Shown here piece after piece: positions 1 to 5,871 of a stretch of 11,034 nucleotides of DNA. Under the pieces are notes generated by a model, which saw only the letters and a list, made by a program, of their open reading frames with translations, was not told where the DNA came from and did no database searches. Origin of the DNA: an uncultured Prevotella sp. (GTDB lineage Bacteria; Bacteroidota; Bacteroidia; Bacteroidales; Bacteroidaceae); assembly GCA_900554835.1 (NCBI GenBank), contig USJD01000118.1, forward strand, positions 1 to 11,034. Direction: 5' to 3'. The translations under genes were made by a program, and so were the position numbers. Position 1 is the first letter of the stretch, and each line of letters opens with the position of its first letter.

Positions 1-114
1 CATAGATTTTACTAAAGGGCTATTTATCAAGCATAAAGATGACTGAGTAGTTACGCAACAAGAAAGCGATGATTAAATAAAACAAAAAACATTATAAATA
101 TAAATGAAAGTAAA

Positions 115-984
115 ATGAAAAGATTGATTGACTTTTGCTTGCTTCTCCTGATGGTATTCTGGGGAAGCAATGCTTGGGCGGACAAGACGATGACATTCAG
201 TGCCACATATCCGACAAGCGATTGTAACCTAGCCAAACTGAACGTTTCCGCAGGAAGTTCCCAATCGATTGAAAATGGAGGCATTACTTTGAAAATCACT
301 GCAGCAAGCAATGACAATGCCAGTTGGAACACTGCCGTTGCTGATGGTTCTAACCATGGACAAACGATTGCGCTAAAGACAGGTGCCAAAATCACGATTT
401 CAAGCTCATCAGCAGAAACGAAGATTACAAAAATTGTATTCAATTTTGAAAACAATAATAAAGGGTACTTTGCTAAAAGCCCAACTACAGGCGGCAATTT
501 AAGTGATGTCACCACACAAATTGTCACCACACAAACCTGGTCATCAGACCAAGGTGCAAATTCTGTATCCCTTACCAATAATAGTGCAGATAAAGCCTAC
601 ATCACCTCCATTGACATCACTTATAAAACAGGTGGCTTGGACAATCATACGGTACAGGCTTACCCTTACACATGGAATTTCACAGACGAGAGCCTATGGA
701 AAAATTCAGAAAGCCAATTCGTAACTGAAATTTGGACATATAGCACTAAAGAAGGAGCCGATGAATGGCGAAACTCACCTACTGTTTCCACAGGTTATGA
801 TGTGGACTTACTTCGTGGTCTTCGCTTCACAGTTCACGTATGCGCAGATAGAAGAGGAAAATGCGTTTCCCTTCCAAAAACAGCCACCATCATCATTCCT
901 TCTCTTCATAAAGGACAGAAGGTAAAGATTCATTATACGGGCGTAGGCATTCTTCCGACGACCAACCTGGAAGTTTCTCAATAA
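115..984 (+). CDS. N-terminal fragment of secreted surface protein (289 aa)
   Basis: Residues 1-22 form a signal peptide: MKR, a Leu-rich core, then AWA before Asp23, a good signal peptidase I site. Residues about 23-170 are a Ser/Thr/Asn-rich, beta-strand-like region without a motif I recognise. From about 184 a second domain begins with the signature YTWNFT (185-190) and LRGLRF (233-238), and the reading stops inside it at residue 289. The start at 115 is preceded by an A-rich stretch typical of Bacteroidota and no Shine-Dalgarno; the nearby ATG at 104 runs into a stop after four codons. If translated alone the product would be an exported, incompletely folded fragment without anchoring or sorting signals. 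No convincing promoter is visible in the 114 bases upstream, which may be part of a longer leader or operon. Confidence 0.7.
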   Translation: MKRLIDFCLLLLMVFWGSNAWADKTMTFSATYPTSDCNLAKLNVSAGSSQSIENGGITLKITAASNDNASWNTAVADGSNHGQTIALKTGAKITISSSSAETKITKIVFNFENNNKGYFAKSPTTGGNLSDVTTQIVTTQTWSSDQGANSVSLTNNSADKAYITSIDITYKTGGLDNHTVQAYPYTWNFTDESLWKNSESQFVTEIWTYSTKEGADEWRNSPTVSTGYDVDLLRGLRFTVHVCADRRGKCVSLPKTATIIIPSLHKGQKVKIHYTGVGILPTTNLEVSQ

Positions 985-1011
985 AGAACGAACGATATAG
1001 AAATATACAAA

Positions 1012-3780
1012 GTGACTCAAGATGGCGATGCCATCCTAACAGTTGACCCTAACAACACAACTGATGTTTGGGGAGTATGGATTTCGCAAATCTCTGTACT
1101 TGATGCCGCACCTGTTCTTACCATGACAACACCTGCGAACAAAGCAACAGGAGTCGATCCTAACCTCAGCTCCATCACGGTGACTTCTGAAAAAGCATTG
1201 TGGGCTTACAATGTCAATGGAACCAAGACTCTTACGGAACAAACCATCAAGGCCACATTGACCTCTGACGACGAAAACAACAACATGGTAGTAACTGCCA
1301 CTTTTACCGCAGGTGAAACTGGCGTGAAAGAACTCAACTTTACACTACCCCAAGGCAAGTCGTTGGAGTCAGCTACCACATATACCTTGAATATTCCTGT
1401 AAATGTGATCATGGAGACTTCGGGTACGGGCAACAAGAACTGCAGCTTCACATTCTCAACCAAGGGATTGAGCTATTCGGGAGCATACAATGGAAATACA
1501 AAAATTGAAGCTAATCCATATACGGTTTCCAGACTCGACAACAACCAAGTGGTGTTTGCTTTCGAAGAAAATCTTGTGAAAACAGCCGACTTCAAAGTCA
1601 TCGTATCCGATGGTACGACAGTAAAGACATATACCCAGAATTCTAAAGAATGCTTCTTTATTAATGATAACAAGAGTCTTTGCGTGCCTGTTCAATTAAA
1701 AGCAGGTAAGCATTGTTCCATCACTATTACTGCCGGTAGCCTGCAAGATGCTACAGAAGGCTCTACCTTGAAGAACAATCAGATTGTATTGGACTTGATT
1801 AGCTCCTTGAAAGGTATGAACCTGAGTATGACCACTCCATACAATCAGAACGCGGCTCCTCTCACCACACGTATCATCTTGTCTGCCAATGGCAATATCA
1901 AGAACGATAATGTAATAACAGCGACTCTCGAGGGAAAAAGCGCAGACGGAAGCCAGACCCACACCGTGGAAAATGTGACGGGTATCGTAAATGGCAACAA
2001 ACTTGTATTTACGCCCACAGAAGATCAGCAGCTTTATCCCAACTATACCTATACTTTACACTTGAACGAAAAGGCAGAACTTCGAGATGTAAAAGATGGA
2101 ACGTTGGACGATGACACCTTTGTATTTACAACAGCCAAAGTGACAGGTAACGCACCAATAGTAGAATCTACGTCCCCTGTAGCAGGATCTACCATACAAG
2201 TGGAAGATGTTCAGCCGACTACAGACAAGAAGAAGATAAAAATAACATTCAATGAAGACATCCAACTTTTGGATGGTGCCTTGATTTTCTGTCGCCCTAT
2301 GGGTGGTAGCGAAAGCTATAAATCTCTAGAATACTACAGTGTAAGAAGCGACAGCGACAATCCTATTCATGTCGAAGGAAACAAATTGTGGTTTGATTAC
2401 TCTGATCAGGACTTATTCTATGGCATGCGCTATGAGGTGACAATTCCTACATACGCCATTGTAGGAAATGGCGGGAAGCCAATGGATCAAAACTTCAAGT
2501 TCTATTTCGAGACCCCTAAGCCTAAAGAGATCACTGACTCTCGTGATAAAAAAGATGTTTATACCTGGGATTTCACAAATATCTCACCCTCCACTTTCAA
2601 AAAAATCGAAGAAAGCGTAAAGGAGAAAAATACCTATTGGGGGACGAAAAACGACGGCGCTGATATTGAATACGGAAGTAGCAATGCACGCAACATATCA
2701 TTTGCACAAGGACAAGAGATAAAAGCAGGCAATACCATTCTGCCTGAACTAAGAGGCTTGCTGTTCAACTTAGTGAAATACGATAGCAACAGATTCCAAA
2801 TAGTATGTAAAAATGGGTCAAAAGCCAAAGGTGACACCTATCTGTCCCTCAAAGGTAACACACATTACGTCACCATTCAGTCGGTTCCTGCCAAGGCAAA
2901 GGTTTACATAGAACACAATATCAGTAAGAATGAGATGTTCAATCTGAACACATTAGGCGTCGATAGCCTCGAAACATTTACAAACTGTAATAGTAATCGC
3001 GTTTCTGTCTATCAACTCGGGAATACGACCAAGGACTTAACTTTCTGTGTACAGAACTGCAAACTATACCGCATAGCCATCGTCAAGGACAACAAGACTA
3101 TAGGAGACAAAGATAAAGATTACATCAAGTATGCCACATATAGCCAGAGCTACCCTGTAGATTACAGCTTGAACGCGATTCTCAACGGAACGGAAGTCAC
3201 TGCCTACAGTGTCTCTGCCGACTATCAGTCGAATGCCACCTTCGTGAATTTCACGAAATTGCCGAACAACCAATCCGATTCTGGCGAAGGTGTCATCTTG
3301 AAGACTTCCGGCAACTTAGGTGAGAGCCATCCTATCTTCACCACGGATGTCAACAACACTACTCCCCAAAAGCCTACAAGTAATGCCTTGGTAGGAACAA
3401 CAGGTGACAAAGCGACTACTGAATTTGACAAAGCGAAGAAAGATGGCTATCAGAACTACATCTTGACCACCAAGTATTTCCACTTGGACAAGGAAGATCA
3501 GGTGATAGATGGCAACCGACAGTGTTTCTATAAATGGGTAAAAGGCGATGCCAAGAGCAACTTAGCATACTTGCAGCTGAAGAATCCAAGCAATGCCAAT
3601 GCAGCCAAGACCGTCATTTATTTGGACTGGTTTGGCGATACCACGGGTATCCATGGCATGACTGCTCCATCACAGGTCACCAGTGGCAAAACCTATTACA
3701 CCTTGGATGGAAGAAAAGTAACAAGTCCTACCCAGAAAGGTATCTACATCATCAATGGTAAGAAGATAATAATCAAATAA
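1012..3780 (+). CDS. C-terminal fragment: Ig-like (Big_5-type) repeats plus sorting-like tail (922 aa)
   Basis: Using numbering of the unbroken frame, four consecutive Ig-like units occupy about 332-801. The first begins PVLTMTTPANKATGVDP and the fourth begins IVESTSPVAGSTI, the pattern of bacterial Big_5 domains; boundaries of units two and three are less clear. A second copy of the TWDFT / LRGLLF domain follows (Trp at 818, LRGLLF near 879), then a beta-rich domain to about 1177. The C-terminus carries YTLDGRKV (1195-1202) and ends KGIYIINGKKIIIK. This Gly-x-x-V ... KGIYI-NGKK pattern resembles short type IX secretion (Por) sorting tails of Prevotella surface proteins, so outer-surface attachment or release is the likely fate of the intact protein. 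The GTG at 1012 has no plausible ribosome site and the product would lack a signal peptide, so independent function is doubtful. Confidence 0.7.
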   Translation: MTQDGDAILTVDPNNTTDVWGVWISQISVLDAAPVLTMTTPANKATGVDPNLSSITVTSEKALWAYNVNGTKTLTEQTIKATLTSDDENNNMVVTATFTAGETGVKELNFTLPQGKSLESATTYTLNIPVNVIMETSGTGNKNCSFTFSTKGLSYSGAYNGNTKIEANPYTVSRLDNNQVVFAFEENLVKTADFKVIVSDGTTVKTYTQNSKECFFINDNKSLCVPVQLKAGKHCSITITAGSLQDATEGSTLKNNQIVLDLISSLKGMNLSMTTPYNQNAAPLTTRIILSANGNIKNDNVITATLEGKSADGSQTHTVENVTGIVNGNKLVFTPTEDQQLYPNYTYTLHLNEKAELRDVKDGTLDDDTFVFTTAKVTGNAPIVESTSPVAGSTIQVEDVQPTTDKKKIKITFNEDIQLLDGALIFCRPMGGSESYKSLEYYSVRSDSDNPIHVEGNKLWFDYSDQDLFYGMRYEVTIPTYAIVGNGGKPMDQNFKFYFETPKPKEITDSRDKKDVYTWDFTNISPSTFKKIEESVKEKNTYWGTKNDGADIEYGSSNARNISFAQGQEIKAGNTILPELRGLLFNLVKYDSNRFQIVCKNGSKAKGDTYLSLKGNTHYVTIQSVPAKAKVYIEHNISKNEMFNLNTLGVDSLETFTNCNSNRVSVYQLGNTTKDLTFCVQNCKLYRIAIVKDNKTIGDKDKDYIKYATYSQSYPVDYSLNAILNGTEVTAYSVSADYQSNATFVNFTKLPNNQSDSGEGVILKTSGNLGESHPIFTTDVNNTTPQKPTSNALVGTTGDKATTEFDKAKKDGYQNYILTTKYFHLDKEDQVIDGNRQCFYKWVKGDAKSNLAYLQLKNPSNANAAKTVIYLDWFGDTTGIHGMTAPSQVTSGKTYYTLDGRKVTSPTQKGIYIINGKKIIIK

Positions 3781-3792
3781 AAAAGTAAAAAG

Positions 3793-3990
3793 ATGAAAAG
3801 GACATATATATCCCCCATGGCTGAGACCATCAAGCTCAACCTTTCCTCTTCTGTCCTGGAAGAAGGCGTAGGAGTCGGACCTGCTTCTCTAGGTGCTGAT
3901 GCCTCCCAGGGTATGCAAGCCAAGCAATTTGACACTTGGAACTTTGACGACGAGGAAGAGGAAGAAAAGCAAAGCAATATTTGGGAATAA
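3793..3990 (+). CDS. Small acidic protein, 65 aa, Bacteroidota MK-x-TYISP type
   Basis: Begins 12 bases after the stop of the large surface gene, so it is very probably co-transcribed. It opens with MKRTYISPMAETIKLNL, has a Gly/Ala/Ser-rich middle (GVGVGPASLGADASQG, 25-40), then aromatic and acidic residues: FDTWNFDDEEEEE (46-58) and a final NIWE. No signal peptide or membrane segment is visible. From memory, many Prevotella genomes carry tiny genes that start MKKTYI-P and end in Trp plus an Asp/Glu run; none has a function I know. The length, the leader-like basic start and the small-residue middle would also fit a peptide precursor, but no modification enzyme, protease or transporter is nearby. 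The A-rich sequence before the ATG is a usual start context for this phylum. Confidence 0.75.
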   Translation: MKRTYISPMAETIKLNLSSSVLEEGVGVGPASLGADASQGMQAKQFDTWNFDDEEEEEKQSNIWE

Positions 3991-4021
3991 TTGCCAATGC
4001 TACCATCAAGGAAATTGGCAA
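3991..4021 (+). terminator. Hairpin after the surface-protein operon (weak terminator)
   Basis: TTGCCAAT (3991-3998) pairs perfectly with ATTGGCAA (4014-4021) around a 15-base loop, starting directly after the stop codon of the small acidic gene. The following bases (ATTTCTCG) form only a poor T-tract, so it may be a weak terminator or a 3' stabilising hairpin rather than a strong stop. Confidence 0.4.
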
Positions 4022-4077
4022 ATTTCTCGCTAATTAATTGAGATAATGACAGAGATGGGCAAATCATTGCAAAAATA

Positions 4078-4108
4078 TTTGGCTGTTTTAGAAAAATATG
4101 TAACTTTG
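4078..4108 (+). promoter_or_regulatory. Bacteroidota housekeeping promoter (for candidate small RNA)
   Basis: A -33 element TTTG (4078-4081) lies 19 bases before a perfect -7 element TAACTTTG (4101-4108). This matches the Bacteroidota primary-sigma consensus TTTG / TAnnTTTG. The bases after it, CAGCCG, resemble those after other promoters in this window (CAACCG before the gene at 4836). Transcription would begin near 4113. Confidence 0.65.
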
Positions 4109-4112
4109 CAGC

Positions 4113-4188
4113 CGCAAATGTAAACTTGCCTTCAGAAACCAAAAAAGTCCCGCTGTTAGGATGAAATTCCTTACAGCGGGACTTTTTT
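4113..4188 (+). ncRNA. Candidate small RNA, about 75 nt, unknown function
   Basis: A strong promoter (4078-4108) is followed within about 75 bases by a 16-bp hairpin terminator ending in six T. No ribosome site or meaningful open frame lies between them; the only early start, ATG at 4119, is followed at once by TAA. The predicted transcript has about 28 single-stranded nucleotides at its 5' end (Cys/Leu-poor, A/C-rich) before the terminator hairpin, a usual design for trans-acting small RNAs. It matches no RNA family I recognise. The nearest downstream plus-strand gene (4836) has its own promoter, which argues against this being an attenuator. The start site is inferred from promoter spacing. 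Confidence 0.45.
4141..4188. terminator. Strong bidirectional intrinsic terminator
   Basis: AAAAAAGTCCCGCTGT (4141-4156) pairs with ACAGCGGGACTTTTTT (4173-4188), 16 bp without mismatch. After one T/T mismatch, AGG/CCT adds three more pairs around an 8-base loop. Because the arms carry A6 and T6, the hairpin is followed by a T-tract on both strands. It can end the candidate small RNA on the plus strand and the small minus-strand gene at 4464-4345. Confidence 0.85.
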
Positions 4189-4344
4189 CGTGATGTCCTC
4201 GACTCTCTATCGAGCGGGGGATAAAGATCATAATCTTACAGCATAACCTTCTTCCTGATCAATGGAATTTACCACATACGAGTGCCTTCCCTCTGGAAGA
4301 AAAACAAAGCTGCACACGAGAATCTCTCTTAAAAGATAATCTCT

Positions 4345-4464
4345 TTAATTTCTGCTTTTTGCCTTAGAGGCAAGAGCCTCGCGGCGATCACGAAGAATGC
4401 TCTGGCATCTGCTGATTGCCTGATTCTGATTTTCTTCGTTAACCTTTACTAAACAATCGTTCAT
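4345..4464 (-). CDS. Small hypothetical protein, 39 aa
   Basis: Reading the minus strand, ATG at 4464-4462 opens a 39-codon frame ending in TAA at 4347-4345. The product starts MNDCLVKVNEENQNQAIS, contains RCQSILRDRREALASKAKS, and ends RN. It is strongly hydrophilic and basic in its second half, probably helical, and has no signal peptide or membrane segment. A promoter with an exact -7 element (TATCTTTG, 4516-4509) sits about 45 bases upstream, and the only visible terminator downstream is the bidirectional one at 4141-4188, giving a transcript near 360 nt with a long 3' region. I recognise no family. The promoter plus the plausible amino-acid composition are what raise this above a chance frame; conservation has not been checked. 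Confidence 0.5.
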   Translation of the reverse strand: MNDCLVKVNEENQNQAISRCQSILRDRREALASKAKSRN

Positions 4465-4508
4465 AACCTAATGTGTTTTGATAAACCTATTGTGATTTGA
4501 ATACGTTG

Positions 4509-4540
4509 CAAAGATAGAGCATTCTGATAAAAAATGAAAG
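4509..4540 (-). promoter_or_regulatory. Promoter for the 39-aa minus-strand gene
   Basis: On the minus strand, -7 element TATCTTTG (4516-4509) fits TAnnTTTG exactly. A TTTC (4539-4536) 19 bases upstream is one base from the -33 consensus TTTG. Start of transcription is expected near 4504, giving a leader of about 40 nt before the ATG at 4464. Confidence 0.6.
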
Positions 4541-4637
4541 AAAATCCTATTAAAATGCACTGCTTTTAGTTGATTTTTTGATTTACGTCAATTTGAAAGC
4601 CTTTTGTATCCCAATTTTCATGTAATATTCACACGAT

Positions 4638-4666
4638 TCGTAGTATTTATAGGGATATTACTACGA
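4638..4666. promoter_or_regulatory. Operator-like dyad TCGTAGTA-N13-TACTACGA
   Basis: A perfect 8-bp inverted repeat (4638-4645 and 4659-4666) with centre-to-centre spacing of 21 bases, two helical turns, sits 17 bases upstream of the proposed -33 element of the gene at 4836. The remainder of 4541-4637 shows no gene or other structure that I can support. The geometry suits a dimeric regulator, but no T-tract follows, so it is not a terminator. Confidence 0.4.
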
Positions 4667-4683
4667 GAAAATGGGGAAATCCT

Positions 4684-4714
4684 TCTGAAATCTCATTTTT
4701 TTTTGCGAACTTTG
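4684..4714 (+). promoter_or_regulatory. Promoter for the DUF4923-like gene
   Basis: GAACTTTG (4707-4714) is one base from TAnnTTTG and is followed by CAACCG like other starts here. TCTG (4684-4687) 19 bases upstream is a near match to the -33 element. A start near 4720 would leave a leader of about 115 nt before the ATG at 4836. Confidence 0.5.
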
Positions 4715-4835
4715 CAACCGAAAATGGATTCTTCTAAAAGAGATTGTTTTCTTCCAGAGATAATTCCATACATGAATAGAGAGAAGGGGATGAAGAATTC
4801 CATAGGAATATTGGTATATATAAAATAATAAAGGT

Positions 4836-5729
4836 ATGAAAAAAGTAATTCTATTGACTGCTATGGTGCTGGCTTGTACTACTGGCAGTATGGCAAATGA
4901 ACTCAGCGAGTGCTCTCTTTCGGAGTTGATCAGTACTCCTGTTAAGAAAACTACAAAGAAGACAAACAAGAAGGCTACAAGCAAGAAAACAACAAGCAAG
5001 AAGACAACAAGCAAGAAGACAAGCTCAACTAAGTCTTCTACTAAAGCTTCTACTGCGGCAACCTCTGCCACCAGTACTTCTGCAACAACAAATACAAAAA
5101 CAACAACTCCTGCTACTGCCACTTCTGCTACTTCAACCTCTGCTGGTTCTGCAATAGCTGGTATCCTCGGTGGTTTGCTTGGAGGAGGCACTTCTGGTAG
5201 CACAGGCAGTACTGCGGGAACCATTATCAATGGAATTTTGAACAATGTAATCGGATCTGGTACTTTCAGTAAAGAGAGTCTTTGTGCTCATACTTGGAAA
5301 TACAGCAAGCCTGGTTGTGCTTTTACTTCTGAAAATCTGCTTGCCAAAGCAGGTGGCGAGATTGCTGCTAATAAGATAGAGGAGCAGTTGGAAGGTTATT
5401 ACAAGAAAGCAGGTTTCTCCAACTCAAACACTTATTTCAAGTTTAATACAGATGGAAGTTTTGAGTCAAAAATAGATGGCAAGTCATGGAAAGGTACTTA
5501 TACTTTTGATGAGAAGACACATGCCATCACAATGAAGGGACTCCTGCTCAGCGTTTCCGGCTATGCCACCCAAACAACCAATGGTGTCAGCCTTCTTTTT
5601 GAATCCAAGAAACTCCTTACCTTAGTTCAGACATTGACAGCTCTCAGCGGTAATTCTACACTTGGCACTATCGGCAATATCACCAAGAATTATGATGGAG
5701 TACGTGTAGGTTTTGAAATGAGTAAGTAA
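4836..5729 (+). CDS. Secreted DUF4923 / lipocalin-like protein with Lys-Thr-rich region
   Basis: Residues 1-20 are a signal peptide ending SMA before Asn21; a Cys at 14 (VLAC) leaves lipoprotein processing possible but the core before it would be short. Residues 36-103 are low-complexity: Lys/Thr repeats (TSKKT three times, 48-62), then Ser/Thr/Ala. A Gly-rich stretch follows (104-124, GILGGLLGGG). From about 146 to the end comes the conserved domain: SLCAHTWKYSKPGCAF (148-163), ENLLAKAGGEIAANK, a strand pattern FKFNTDGSFESKIDGKSWKGTYTFD, and NYDGVRVGFEMSK at the C-terminus. I recognise this as DUF4923, a lipocalin-like beta-barrel family common in Bacteroidales, probably periplasmic or envelope-attached, with unknown ligand. 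It is monocistronic by layout. The basic linker is the unusual part; such linkers vary in length in this family. Confidence 0.8.
   Translation: MKKVILLTAMVLACTTGSMANELSECSLSELISTPVKKTTKKTNKKATSKKTTSKKTTSKKTSSTKSSTKASTAATSATSTSATTNTKTTTPATATSATSTSAGSAIAGILGGLLGGGTSGSTGSTAGTIINGILNNVIGSGTFSKESLCAHTWKYSKPGCAFTSENLLAKAGGEIAANKIEEQLEGYYKKAGFSNSNTYFKFNTDGSFESKIDGKSWKGTYTFDEKTHAITMKGLLLSVSGYATQTTNGVSLLFESKKLLTLVQTLTALSGNSTLGTIGNITKNYDGVRVGFEMSK
4977..5021 (+). repeat. Three tandem 15-bp units encoding TSKKT
   Basis: Three consecutive in-frame copies of ACAAGCAAGAARACA; only one base differs between copy one and the other two. It encodes residues 48-62 of the DUF4923-like protein. Being a multiple of three, copy-number change would lengthen or shorten the basic linker without breaking the gene. 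Confidence 0.8.
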
Positions 5730-5792
5730 TTTCTCATTCATCTATTGAGAGATTATATAGTAATGATTATATTGCTATTATTTATATAGCAG

Positions 5793-5845
5793 AAAAAATC
5801 CCCTTAGAGATAGCTTGAATCAGGCTTTCACTAAGGGGACATTTT
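5793..5845. terminator. Convergent bidirectional terminator
   Basis: TCCCCTTAG (5799-5807) pairs with CTAAGGGGA (5831-5839) around a 23-base loop. On the minus strand the stem is followed by a run of six T (complement of 5793-5798), a good terminator for the DUF4861-like gene. On the plus strand it is followed by CATTTTA, a weaker tail that can serve the DUF4923-like gene. Confidence 0.75.
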
Positions 5846-5871
5846 ATCTCTTTCGCTTTAAAGTTTTCTTT

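Larger units (their letters stand above)
115..3780 (+). pseudogene. Stop-interrupted secreted Ig-like multi-domain surface protein (whole gene)
   Basis: Read in one frame this is a single 1,222-codon gene with an internal TAA at 982-984 (codon 290). The reading frame does not shift: the 289-residue N-terminal part and the 922-residue C-terminal part lie in the same frame, with only nine sense codons between the stop and the first GTG. Those codons encode RTNDIEIYK, which continues the beta-rich sequence smoothly. Only the upstream part has a signal peptide and only the downstream part has the sorting-like C-terminus, so an exported full-length protein needs both. The stop also falls inside a domain whose second copy (residues about 815-995) is uninterrupted. 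I infer a recent nonsense mutation, a polymorphic site, or an assembly error. TAA is used as the ordinary stop elsewhere here, so global recoding is unlikely. Confidence 0.75.

Noticed and set aside
1..114. Promoter for the surface-protein gene
   Set aside because: No TAnnTTTG element with suitable -33 spacing is visible; the promoter may lie outside the window.
982..1012. Two independent genes with normal spacing, the second starting at GTG 1012
   Set aside because: No ribosome site, no signal peptide for a plainly exported protein, same frame on both sides, and a shared domain crosses the gap.
3744..4142. 132-residue minus-strand open frame
   Set aside because: Overlaps the small acidic gene and the end of the surface gene in antisense, and its Ser- and Phe-rich runs are the complement of Glu and Lys codons.
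4604..4723. Upstream extension of the leader frame to a TTG at 4604
   Set aside because: It would cross the dyad and promoter of the gene at 4836, so it cannot be transcribed from that promoter; only the part from ATG 4724 is worth noting.
4661..5245. 194-residue minus-strand open frame
   Set aside because: Its Val/Leu/Ala-rich sequence is the antisense of the Lys/Thr/Ser low-complexity region of the DUF4923-like gene.
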